Source: an uncultured Prevotella sp. (GTDB lineage: Bacteria > Bacteroidota > Bacteroidia > Bacteroidales > Bacteroidaceae). Taken from it: a stretch of 34,087 nt of DNA. The stretch covers positions 1 to 34,087 of the forward strand of contig CAMPYJ010000027.1 in NCBI GenBank assembly GCA_946998205.1, written 5' to 3'. The position numbers were made by a program, and so were the translations under genes. The notes below the pieces were generated by a model that had not been told where the DNA came from, did no database searches, and was given only the letters and a program-made list of their open reading frames with translations. Positions 24,284 to 32,285 of this stretch are shown here, piece by piece (position 1 is the first letter of the stretch; every line of letters starts with the position of its first letter).

Positions 24284-25066
24284 TCTGCGGTGTGTAGCCA
24301 CAGCAATTGCTTCGGATATATTCCCGACTCCGAGTTTTTGGTATATGTTTTTTCGATAGCCTTTCACAGAGTCTTCCGACCGATTAATCTCGTTGGCAAT
24401 ATCTCCAACTGATAAGCCTTGGTTCGCCAGCCGAATCACGGCTTTTTCATACTCATTCAGAACGATGCTTTCAATTTGTTTCCAGCGTCCACTCTTCGAG
24501 GAAAACTGCCACATTGTATTAGAATTAACCGCAGTCATATAGACGACACCTCTCTCTTGGGATGGAGCCAGTGAGACCAAACAGAGTGCTAACCAGATAT
24601 TTCCCATCGAATCCAGTTTAAGGGGAGTTATCTGATGATTGATCAATACCCTTTCCTTGGACTCTTGTTTATTGACTCTAAAATTGTAGGATATGGTGTA
24701 TTGAGTACGCTCTGATACGGCAATTCCTTTGAAAAAGTCAAAGCCTGCTCTATTGACTTGTGTAAGGAATTCAAGGTCTTCTTCTGGCACATGATTATAG
24801 TAAAAGTCGTATCCTTCTTGTTGTACCGTTGCTACGCTCTCTCCGCAGAGAAATAGAGGGTTGTCCGATACATACAGAAAATTCATCCTATTATAATCAA
24901 TGATGTAGAGAGATTTGTATGTAATTCGGGCAAATGCCCTCGCAGAGTCAATATAAGGCTGTAAGCCACAGTATTGCTCGTCGCCTATTTGAGGGCGAAC
25001 GTCCTGTGGTAATTGCAGGCGATTGTTTTTGTTAAGAATCACACTCATTCGATATCCATTTGACAT
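24275..25066 (-). CDS. LuxR-type transcriptional regulator with PAS-like sensor
   Basis: This is about 263 aa. The C terminus is a LuxR/GerE HTH (LNEYEKAVIRLANQGLSVGD and on through EDSVKGYRKNIYQKLGVGNI). The N-terminal ~190 residues do not match the canonical autoinducer-binding domain by eye; the middle (FLYVSDNPLFLCGES onward) looks PAS-like, so ligand binding is possible but unproven. The frame is open to 25147, but the -7 box at 25090-25083 places the mRNA start near 25076, so I chose the ATG at 25066 (25048 is also possible). It is the likely activator at the five operators. It is divergent from the acyl synthase. Confidence 0.75.
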   Translation of the reverse strand: MSNGYRMSVILNKNNRLQLPQDVRPQIGDEQYCGLQPYIDSARAFARITYKSLYIIDYNRMNFLYVSDNPLFLCGESVATVQQEGYDFYYNHVPEEDLEFLTQVNRAGFDFFKGIAVSERTQYTISYNFRVNKQESKERVLINHQITPLKLDSMGNIWLALCLVSLAPSQERGVVYMTAVNSNTMWQFSSKSGRWKQIESIVLNEYEKAVIRLANQGLSVGDIANEINRSEDSVKGYRKNIYQKLGVGNISEAIAVATHRRLI

Positions 25067-25082
25067 CCATATAATAATGGTG

Positions 25083-25125
25083 CAAATATACTCATTCAAA
25101 GGCAAAGGCATTACCCGAAAGGGTG
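25083..25125 (-). promoter_or_regulatory. Operator-promoter of the LuxR-type gene
   Basis: The operator core ACCCTTTCGGGTA is on the reverse strand (element 25125-25112), followed after GGGTAATG by an 18-bp spacer and TATATTTG (25090-25083). The -33 TTG is replaced by ATG, but the -7 box is perfect, which would allow basal expression of the regulator and feedback by it. Confidence 0.7.
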
Positions 25126-25157
25126 AAAATCGCATCATTTGCATCAAAATATATCAG

Positions 25158-25205
25158 AATTACCCTTTCGGGTATTGTCAAGCATTGTATTCATACCGAA
25201 TTTTG
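25158..25205 (+). promoter_or_regulatory. Operator-promoter 2 (acyl synthase gene)
   Basis: The same 20-nt operator as at the ThiF-like gene (25158-25177) contains the -33 TTG. A 20-bp spacer leads to GAATTTTG (25198-25205), 23 bp before the ATG. Its centre is 49 bp from that of the divergent LuxR-gene operator. Confidence 0.8.
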
Positions 25206-25228
25206 CATCATCAAAATTAAAATAGATT

Positions 25229-25975
25229 ATGGATAGATTCATTACAAGTTACGAAAACATCACCCTATGGCAAATAGCGAGAGCATCACTCCCTGCAGTT
25301 GCAAGATTTGTGGTGAATGAGAATTATAAGCATCATAAAAGTGGGAAGATAGATATTCGTAGTTTTTCAAAAGACTACACATCTGTCCTAACGGAAGAAG
25401 ATGCCTTTTTTGAGTATTCATCAACCATTGTTTCCAAAAATCAATTCGGAGGTATTGTTGGTGCTATTCGCATTACCCATTGGAATGACAATCCTCATAC
25501 GCTTCCACTAATCAAAATTTTTGGTGATGAAATAGTGGATCCACAAGAGTTGTTAAACTCTTACCATCATCTTTGGCATGTCGGACGTTTTGCGATAAGA
25601 CAAGAATATGGGAATAACGGGAAATTATTCAAGATGTTGATGCTATATGCCATCAGCCCAATATTTCAACATAGGCAAGGGGTATTGCTGGCAGAGGCTG
25701 ATGAAAAACTACTACGAATAATGAAAGCTTTGCGAATAGATGCCAAATCGTTATCCGAAGGCAAAGAATACATCGGCTCTATAACTATCCCGATGATGGT
25801 AACCAAAGAAGGTCTTACTGAGTTTATGCTCAGGAATCTCTTTATGGCTTTTGATGTTCGTTTTGATGTCGAACAGAGTCAATTACCCGAAAGGGTGAAA
25901 GTTCAGAACAAGCCTCAGAATTACCCTTTCGGGTATTGCAGGGAGGTCAATAAGTACGGAACTTTGCATGTGTAA
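25229..25975 (+). CDS. LuxI/FeeM-like acyl synthase (GNAT fold)
   Basis: This is a 248-aa protein with the layout of autoinducer and N-acyl amino acid synthases. Visible are GGIVGAIRITHW with R81, comparable to the G-x-x-R-L segment of LuxI, LPLIKIFG (93-99), and LWHVGRFAIRQEYG (115-128), comparable to W-E-x-S-R-F of LuxI, with the Glu replaced by His117 and the Arg kept (R120). A helix KLFKMLMLYA and LLAEADEKLLRIMKAL follow as in GNAT folds. It would join an acyl chain to an amino acid or similar amine. The C-terminal ~30 residues are encoded by operator DNA and are unlikely to be conserved. Another GNAT role is possible. Confidence 0.65.
   Translation: MDRFITSYENITLWQIARASLPAVARFVVNENYKHHKSGKIDIRSFSKDYTSVLTEEDAFFEYSSTIVSKNQFGGIVGAIRITHWNDNPHTLPLIKIFGDEIVDPQELLNSYHHLWHVGRFAIRQEYGNNGKLFKMLMLYAISPIFQHRQGVLLAEADEKLLRIMKALRIDAKSLSEGKEYIGSITIPMMVTKEGLTEFMLRNLFMAFDVRFDVEQSQLPERVKVQNKPQNYPFGYCREVNKYGTLHV
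25884..25897 (-). promoter_or_regulatory. Inverted operator copy inside the synthase gene
   Basis: The core ACCCTTTCGGGTA lies on the reverse strand, within the coding end of the acyl synthase. No -7 box follows at the right distance, so it is not a promoter. It is paired with the forward operator 38 bp away (centre to centre). Together they could allow cooperative binding or form an RNA hairpin. Confidence 0.7.
25919..25966 (+). promoter_or_regulatory. Operator-promoter 3 (precursor peptide operon)
   Basis: The operator (25919-25938) contains the -33 TTG. A 20-bp spacer leads to GAACTTTG (25959-25966). The promoter overlaps the last codons of the acyl synthase. The mRNA would have a leader of about 225 nt before the precursor ATG. 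Confidence 0.8.
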
Positions 25976-26197
25976 AGATAATCAGTGTGCACAGCAGATT
26001 ATATAGAGCATGATACAGCTCGCAAAGAAGGACGTGTCCTTCAATCCTGCGATAGGAAAAACTCAAGTAAATTCCTTGGCAGCATAAGAAAGTTAATCTC
26101 TTTAGTATCCTAAGCATTACCATAGATCCAACTATTCAAATGGGGAGTGTAAGCCGAAAAACTCTGAAGAGTAGGCGTTCTTTAACAAATACGAATC
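25976..26197 (+). other. Long leader of the precursor mRNA
   Basis: This untranslated stretch has two small hairpins: GAAGGAC/GTCCTTC (26027-26042) and ACTCT/AGAGT enclosed by GCC/GGC (about 26152-26175). A 25-codon reading frame starts at 26010 and ends at 26087 (MIQLAKKDVSFNPAIGKTQV and on), with no recognised relative. Leader control of the precursor is possible but not shown. Confidence 0.4.
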
Positions 26198-26371
26198 ATG
26201 AACAAGAAGTTAAAAATCGACGAGTTTTCTACAGAAGCGTTGTCAAAAATTGCAGGAGGCGCAGAAAATGGCTCTCAAATGGAGGGCTGTTTTGGACTAG
26301 CTGTTTGTTGTAACGATACAACTCTGGAGCCTAACAAGGGTACGCCTACCATTGGAAGTGAAAAACCGTAA
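26198..26371 (+). CDS. RiPP precursor peptide, Gly-Gly leader
   Basis: This is a 57-aa peptide. Leader residues 1-21 (MNKKLKIDEFSTEALSKIAG then G) end in a double Gly with the usual hydrophobic residues before it, as expected for cleavage by C39 peptidases and as in the GG-Bacteroidales precursor family. The 36-residue core has three Cys (C31, C37, C38; segment GCFGLAVCC) and a Gly/Pro/Thr-rich tail. A radical SAM maturase and a C39 ABC exporter follow in the operon. The modification could be a thioether or another radical SAM product; one disulfide is also possible. The leader and neighbours make the assignment firm, while the biological activity is unknown. Confidence 0.88.
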   Translation: MNKKLKIDEFSTEALSKIAGGAENGSQMEGCFGLAVCCNDTTLEPNKGTPTIGSEKP

Positions 26372-26380
26372 TTCAATCAG

Positions 26381-26404
26381 AGTGGGAGAATTAATTCTCC
26401 CACT
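26381..26404 (+). terminator. Attenuator hairpin between precursor and maturase
   Basis: AGTGGGAGAA and TTCTCCCACT pair around TTAA, 9 nt after the precursor stop. Only a weak T stretch follows, so it would end part of the transcripts or protect the 3' end of the precursor mRNA, giving more precursor than maturase. Confidence 0.75.
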
Positions 26405-26430
26405 CATTAACTACCTAATAAGCGTAAAGT

Positions 26431-27765
26431 ATGAATACATATCAGTTGTCAAGAAGTTGGATTCTACGTTATGATAAGCATCATAATGCTCCATACACTC
26501 TTTTTGACATTAACCGGGGATATGAATATGTTATTAACCATTCAATATTTTCATTCCTCTCATTTATAGAGCAAAAAGAAAGAGAATATACAGAGATCAG
26601 CGATTTGTTTGAACAAGACAATGTTGACTGCGCTCAAATTGTCAAAAGGTTCAATAAGCAATGGAAAGGACTCATCATTGATAAAGAGGATATCGGAAGT
26701 AGTTTTAATTTCCCAAAGCTAAAATTTTTCCCTAAAATATCTATGTGTTCATCACCGAAGACAGCTGAAATACTATTAACCACTCTTTGCAATTTGGAGT
26801 GCTTACATTGCGTGCATTCGTGTGGCCATCAAAAGGATGGGAGTCTACTTTCTGGAAAAGAATGGATTAAAATATTGCAGAAGTTAGAGTGTAATAGAGT
26901 TCAAAAGGTAGTCCTTACAGGTGGGGAAATATTTACTCATCCACATATAGATGAAATAATAGAAACCATAGGTAAAATGAAGATGCGATTTATCCTCCTA
27001 ACTAATGCTATGCTTATTACAAAGGAGAGAGCAGAACTTCTAAGTAAATCTAACATTGTCTTATCTGTATCTTTAGATGGGGATACAGAGCAATCGCATG
27101 ATTTCCTGCGAGGGAAAGGTGCCTATAATACTCTAATGAAAAGAATGCAACTTCTCAAAGAGTACAATGTTAATCGAATATTGTCAGTGACGCTCCATGC
27201 GAAAAACACTAATAATATTCAAGGAATTATTGATTACGCTTTGAAAGAAAATGTAAAAGCTATAAACTTTACAATACTCGATGAAGTAGGCCGAGCGAAA
27301 GAACACGACATTTTGCATCTATCATCGATCGAAAGAGAAAGATGCAAGGAGCAAGTTCGAAATGTTCAAGTTAAGTATAAGAACGAATTGCCAATTTTTC
27401 TACTGGATCCATCAGAAGGATTATCAAAGAATTTGGATTGTTCTAACAACGATGCTCCTATTTACTGTACAGGAGCAACTTCTCACATAGCGATTTCACC
27501 TACTGGGGATGTATATCCTTGTGTGTATGGTTTTGGAGAATCATCATTGTGTTCTGGGAATCTCAAACACACTTCTCTATCTAAGATTTGGCATACAGAC
27601 AAGTGGAATATGCTAAGGGGTGGTATTCTATTAAAAGACCTGCATACTTGTAAGGTATGTTCGTTAAGTAACTCTTGTCAAACGAAAAACTGTAGAGTTA
27701 GAGCTTTAAAATACAAAAGAGATCTTTATGGAGCTCCAAATTGTATAGTTTGTCATAGTAAATGA
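26431..27765 (+). CDS. Radical SAM/SPASM peptide maturase
   Basis: This is a 444-aa enzyme. Residues 1-100 look like a PqqD-type leader-binding (RRE) domain (SWILRYDKHHNAPYTLFDIN, then INHSIFSFLSF). The radical SAM cluster is C120-C124-C127 (LCNLECLHC), with VLTGGEIFTHP next. The C-terminal part has a SPASM-like Cys set starting CTGATSHIAISPTGDVYPC and ending with CKVCSLSNSC, KNC and CIVC. Enzymes of this design (AlbA, PqqE and relatives) bind the leader and install thioether or C-C/C-O links in the core, so its substrate should be the 57-aa precursor. Codon use is AT-rich, like the gene after it. Confidence 0.88.
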   Translation: MNTYQLSRSWILRYDKHHNAPYTLFDINRGYEYVINHSIFSFLSFIEQKEREYTEISDLFEQDNVDCAQIVKRFNKQWKGLIIDKEDIGSSFNFPKLKFFPKISMCSSPKTAEILLTTLCNLECLHCVHSCGHQKDGSLLSGKEWIKILQKLECNRVQKVVLTGGEIFTHPHIDEIIETIGKMKMRFILLTNAMLITKERAELLSKSNIVLSVSLDGDTEQSHDFLRGKGAYNTLMKRMQLLKEYNVNRILSVTLHAKNTNNIQGIIDYALKENVKAINFTILDEVGRAKEHDILHLSSIERERCKEQVRNVQVKYKNELPIFLLDPSEGLSKNLDCSNNDAPIYCTGATSHIAISPTGDVYPCVYGFGESSLCSGNLKHTSLSKIWHTDKWNMLRGGILLKDLHTCKVCSLSNSCQTKNCRVRALKYKRDLYGAPNCIVCHSK

Positions 27766-27768
27766 TTT

Positions 27769-30072
27769 ATGAATATGAAAACATATAGAGCCTTGTTTGT
27801 CCTTTTGGTCTTATGCGTCAACATCTCATCTATGTGGGGACAAGAAGTCATTAAGTCTGTGGTTGTAGACGAAAACAAGCTACCCTTGGAGTTTTGTAAT
27901 GTCGTTGCTTATAGCAAAGATAGTACATTGTTGCAGGGGGTTGTTACTGATAGTACAGGCTTTTTTAGTATAGAAAAGTCCGAGCAAATGAGTTACTTGC
28001 GTTTCACTTGTATTGGCTATGATTCTCAAAAGATAGACATAAACGAACTCCCTGTAGAAGTGGAGATGCACCCTATGTCCCATACTCTAGGAGAGGTGAT
28101 AATAAAAGGGAACACAAGAAGATTGAAGTTGAGCAATCATCAACTACAAGTGAATGTAGAGGGCACACCTTTGGCACAGCAATCGAGCATTGATCGACTT
28201 TTGGCACAACTTCCTGGAGTGGCCGTGGATGGAAATGGAGGTGCAACATTACTAGGAGGAGGAAATATCCTTATACTATTAGATAATAAAGAGGTGCTTT
28301 CTCATGATGAACTTAAGTCGATAGATCCTAAAGTAATCACAACGATAACTTTTGATCGGAGTCCTGGACCAAGATATCGTGGCAGCGTCAACGCTGTTCT
28401 GCACATCAAGACTAAACGCCAAAAAGATAATTTCACAGGTCAAGCAAAGAGTAAGCTCCAATTAAACCATGCCGTTTCATACTTAGGAGATCTCTTGCTA
28501 GGGTATGTCAATGATAAATGCAATATCAGTCTTCAACTCAATCAGGGAGATAACCGCATGAATAAGACAGAACGTATTGATGCTCAAATAATTCCTCAGT
28601 TATATCTCCAGACTCAACTTGTAGACACAATCAGTGATTTGACAAGGAATATACTCATCAAGGCTAACTTTACGCCTCATAAGACGTTGACGTGGGGGCT
28701 AGGATATAACTTGTCAAGCAGTAAGATAAATAGTCATAGTGGAGATAACACACGATATAATACAAACAATCAGGGATGGCTAAGTCTAATGTCCAATACT
28801 TATCTCGACAACCAAACTACCTCTCATCATTTTAGTGCTTATACAGAGTGGAATGTCACCAACAGATTTAAGCTCGAGATCAATGCCGATGCTTTTATCA
28901 AAAGTCTGAATCGTCAGCAAGCAACGAGAGAGAATGATATGGCTAAAATCGGAAATCATGAGATCTCCACTAACGCACATTATGCTCTTTTTCAGCTTTC
29001 ACCATATCTGTCTTATAGCTTTACTGATAGTCGAACTCTTGAGGGTGGTGTGGATTTATACCAAATTAATGGAGCTAGAAAGCAAACCTCCGATGCAAGC
29101 AACCAAAACATGGGGACTAACCACGAAAGAGTGTATGCGGGATATCTCAACTATTCATTTCCTCTAAGAATGTGGAGCGCATCCTTGGGTGTTCGTTTTG
29201 AACATGCAAATAGTCTGTTATTAGATCCAAATGCGCCACAGAATAATATTGACCGTAGCTACAATGACATTTTCTTTGTTGGAAAGATAGCTGGGAAAAT
29301 AGGAATGTCGATACATAATTTCAGTATTACTTCAGGAACACGCAGACCAAGCTTGGAAGACTTAAGCAACAACAGTTATTACTCTAACCAATTTGTGTCG
29401 TCAAATTCAAATCCGAACTTATTGCCTGAGAAGAATTATCGAATAGGGTATGAGTTTATTTACAAGATCCTTTATCTTGGTGTAAACTATCAATACTCGC
29501 AGGATCATATTGATAATTACATTCAGAAAAAGGATGACCTAACATCAGGTTATATTATATCCAAAGCTAACTTTGATCATCATCATAGAGTCCAACTAAT
29601 GGGAAACATCTCTAAGGGCTGGGGCTGGTACTCCATAAACTTGTTGGGAATGGTGCAATTGGAGCAACTTGATGGTCGAAAATACAATTTGAACATTAAG
29701 CAAAAGCCACTATTCTATACTCGACTAACCCAAACACTCGCTGTACCTAGATGGTGTGATATAGAGTTAAACTACTCTTATCAAAGTCCGCTCACATCTG
29801 GAATTTTTGAAGCTGGACAGAAACATCAATTGGATCTTGAATTACGCAAGCAGTTTTTGGGAGGGAAAATGGATATTTCTATTCTTGGAACGGATCTCTT
29901 GAAAACAGCTTGGGATATAGGATCGACCCAAATCGAGGGTGTTAGATTGTATGATAAGACTTACAGAGATACACGTAGTGTATCCATTCAGCTACGTTAT
30001 CGATTTAATCAAAAGAGTATCCGACAAAGGAAGAGTACAGCAACCGAATCGATAAGTCGACTCAATATGTGA
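27769..30072 (+). CDS. Outer-membrane beta-barrel protein (TonB-receptor-like)
   Basis: This is a 767-aa protein with a signal peptide (cleavage after SSMWGQ, about residue 25), an N-terminal carboxypeptidase-regulatory-like domain (VVDENKLPLEFCNVVAYSKD), a plug-like segment (RLLAQLPGVAVDGNGGATLL) and a long C-terminal beta-barrel of the outer-membrane beta-barrel family near TonB-dependent receptors. It starts 3 bp after the maturase. In Bacteroidetes RiPP operons such a protein could let the product cross the outer membrane, take back a product-metal complex, or give immunity. The sequence does not decide among these. A later ATG at 27775 is possible. Confidence 0.82.
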   Translation: MNMKTYRALFVLLVLCVNISSMWGQEVIKSVVVDENKLPLEFCNVVAYSKDSTLLQGVVTDSTGFFSIEKSEQMSYLRFTCIGYDSQKIDINELPVEVEMHPMSHTLGEVIIKGNTRRLKLSNHQLQVNVEGTPLAQQSSIDRLLAQLPGVAVDGNGGATLLGGGNILILLDNKEVLSHDELKSIDPKVITTITFDRSPGPRYRGSVNAVLHIKTKRQKDNFTGQAKSKLQLNHAVSYLGDLLLGYVNDKCNISLQLNQGDNRMNKTERIDAQIIPQLYLQTQLVDTISDLTRNILIKANFTPHKTLTWGLGYNLSSSKINSHSGDNTRYNTNNQGWLSLMSNTYLDNQTTSHHFSAYTEWNVTNRFKLEINADAFIKSLNRQQATRENDMAKIGNHEISTNAHYALFQLSPYLSYSFTDSRTLEGGVDLYQINGARKQTSDASNQNMGTNHERVYAGYLNYSFPLRMWSASLGVRFEHANSLLLDPNAPQNNIDRSYNDIFFVGKIAGKIGMSIHNFSITSGTRRPSLEDLSNNSYYSNQFVSSNSNPNLLPEKNYRIGYEFIYKILYLGVNYQYSQDHIDNYIQKKDDLTSGYIISKANFDHHHRVQLMGNISKGWGWYSINLLGMVQLEQLDGRKYNLNIKQKPLFYTRLTQTLAVPRWCDIELNYSYQSPLTSGIFEAGQKHQLDLELRKQFLGGKMDISILGTDLLKTAWDIGSTQIEGVRLYDKTYRDTRSVSIQLRYRFNQKSIRQRKSTATESISRLNM

Positions 30073-30073
30073 T

Positions 30074-32284
30074 ATGAAAATATTATCTCAACAAGATGCA
30101 ATGGATTGTGGACCATCGTGTTTAGCAATGATAACTAAACATTATGGACTACAGCCTAATGTTGAAACAATCCGAGCGAGCTGTGATTTAAGCAAGGAGG
30201 GGGTATCGCTTCTTGGTATTAGCAAAGCTGCCGAAGAGATTGGCTTCAAGACCGTTGGCGGGCGACTTCCGTTCGAAACGCTTGCCGCCGAGGCTCCTCT
30301 GCCCTGCATCGTCCATTGGAATCAAAATCACTTTGTCGTTGTTTACAAGATCAAGAAGCATCGCAAGGGGCGCTATACGGTTTATGTTGCAGATCCGGGC
30401 AAGGGACTGGTCACCTACACTAAGGAAGAGTTTTGCGAGCATTGGGTAAGTACCAAGACCAATGGAGAAGAAAAAGGTATTGCACTGCTTCTTGAACCCA
30501 CGGAGCAATTTTATACGCAAACGGATGCAAAAGCAGTTCCTACTCAAAATCGCTTGAAATTCCTTTGGGGCTATCTCAAGAAGTATAAACGCTTCTTCAC
30601 GCAACTCATTCTCGGTCTGTTGCTCGGATCGCTCCTGCAACTCATTTTCCCATTTCTCACGCAAGCCATCGTAGACACGGGTATCGGAGGAAAGGATATC
30701 GGGTTTGTATGGTTGGTGCTGCTGGCAGAAATGATGCTCCTTTTCAGTCGTACCGCCATCGAGTTTATCCGCTCAAAGATACTCCTGCACATATCCACAC
30801 GCATCAACATCTCACTCATCTCGGACTTCTTCATCAAGCTGATGAAGCTCCCGATGAAGTTCTTCGACACTAAGTTGATGGGTGACCTCTTACAGCGTAT
30901 AGAAGATCACCGACGTGTAGAGCAATTTCTCACCTCAAGCAGTTTGAGTATGCTCTTTTCATTCTTTACGTTCCTTGTCTTCGGCATTGTATTAGCAATT
31001 TACAACCTCCCTATTTTTGCCGTCTTTCTCATAGGCACAGTTCTATATGCAGGTTGGATTATCCTCTTTCTCAAAAAACGTAGACAGCTGGACTACAAAT
31101 ACTTTGAGCAGGCAGGTCGAAACCGCAATGTGACCTACCAACTCATAGGAGGAATGCAGGAAATTAAACTGCAGGGCTGCGAGCAACGCAAGCGCTGGGA
31201 GTGGGAGGACGTGCAAGCCGACCTTTTCAAGGTTAATCTGCAATCCCTCAATCTGCAACAAATACAGCAGGCTGGGAGCATCACAATCAACGAGATAAAG
31301 AACATTCTTATCACCGTTCTGGCCGCCACAGCCGTCATTCACGGCAATATGACCCTTGGTATGATGTTGGCGGTTCAGTATATCATTGGGCAACTCAACA
31401 GCCCCGTGGAGCAACTCATCCAATTCATCTACTCGTGGCAGGATGTGAGTATCAGCCTAGATCGTATGAACGAAATTCATACCGAAACCAACGAAGAGAA
31501 TGCCCAACGGACACGGAACAACTATACCGAAGAGTCTACAGACGGACATTCACTTACCATCAAAGACCTCTCTTTCAAATACGACCGCTACAGCCATAAG
31601 GACATTCTCTCCGACATCAACCTCTCCATCCCCAACGGCAAGGTGACTGCCATTGTAGGTGCCAGTGGTAGCGGAAAAACAACGCTCATCAAACTCCTTT
31701 TAGGCTTCTATGAACCATTGGAAGGGAGTATTCAAATAGGCTGTGCAGACCTAAATGAATACAATCTCGGTTGGTGGCGAAGTCAGTGCGGAGCGGTAAT
31801 GCAAGAGGGCTATCTATTCTCTGATACGATTGCAAGAAACATAGCGATCTCAGACGATGCCCCCGACATCGAACGTATCCGTCATGCAGCTCGCGTAGCA
31901 AATATCGCCGACTACATAGAAGCTCTGCCTTTGGCTTACAACACAATGATAGGACAAGACGGACAAGGTATCAGTCAGGGACAACGGCAACGTATATTGA
32001 TTGCACGGGTTGTTTACAAGAACCCGATGTTCGTCTTCTTGGACGAAGCCACCAATTCCCTTGACGCCAACAACGAACGGGCCATTACTGAAAATCTTTC
32101 GGACTTCTACAATGGGAAGACCGTAGTCGTCGTGGCACACCGCCTCTCCACCGTCCGCAACGCCGACCAGATCGTGGTTTTGGATGAAGGGAAGATTGTA
32201 GAGATTGGGACACACGAGGAACTGACGGCTAAGCGTGGCAAATACTTTGCTTTAGTAAAGAACCAATTAGAATTGGGTAACTGA
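30074..32284 (+). CDS. Peptidase-containing ABC exporter (C39, PCAT)
   Basis: This is a 736-aa transporter that cuts the Gly-Gly leader and exports the core. The N-terminal C39 peptidase has the Cys/His/Asp triad C12 (QDAMDCGPSC), H86 (HWNQNHFVVV) and D107 (VADPGKG). Five to six TM helices follow (about 170-440). The ATPase has Walker A GASGSGKTTL, signature ISQGQRQRI, Walker B MFVFLDEATNSLD and switch His VVVAHRLST. It starts 1 bp after the outer-membrane gene. Base composition rises within the gene near 30240: the first 160 bp are AT-rich like the genes before, the rest is clearly richer in G+C, suggesting a recombinant gene. Confidence 0.93.
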   Translation: MKILSQQDAMDCGPSCLAMITKHYGLQPNVETIRASCDLSKEGVSLLGISKAAEEIGFKTVGGRLPFETLAAEAPLPCIVHWNQNHFVVVYKIKKHRKGRYTVYVADPGKGLVTYTKEEFCEHWVSTKTNGEEKGIALLLEPTEQFYTQTDAKAVPTQNRLKFLWGYLKKYKRFFTQLILGLLLGSLLQLIFPFLTQAIVDTGIGGKDIGFVWLVLLAEMMLLFSRTAIEFIRSKILLHISTRINISLISDFFIKLMKLPMKFFDTKLMGDLLQRIEDHRRVEQFLTSSSLSMLFSFFTFLVFGIVLAIYNLPIFAVFLIGTVLYAGWIILFLKKRRQLDYKYFEQAGRNRNVTYQLIGGMQEIKLQGCEQRKRWEWEDVQADLFKVNLQSLNLQQIQQAGSITINEIKNILITVLAATAVIHGNMTLGMMLAVQYIIGQLNSPVEQLIQFIYSWQDVSISLDRMNEIHTETNEENAQRTRNNYTEESTDGHSLTIKDLSFKYDRYSHKDILSDINLSIPNGKVTAIVGASGSGKTTLIKLLLGFYEPLEGSIQIGCADLNEYNLGWWRSQCGAVMQEGYLFSDTIARNIAISDDAPDIERIRHAARVANIADYIEALPLAYNTMIGQDGQGISQGQRQRILIARVVYKNPMFVFLDEATNSLDANNERAITENLSDFYNGKTVVVVAHRLSTVRNADQIVVLDEGKIVEIGTHEELTAKRGKYFALVKNQLELGN

Positions 32285-32285
32285 T

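Noticed and set aside
26138..26320. Frame overlapping the precursor in another phase
   Set aside because: It is rich in Arg and Ser from shifted reading and lacks any leader or family feature; the precursor frame is clearly the real one.
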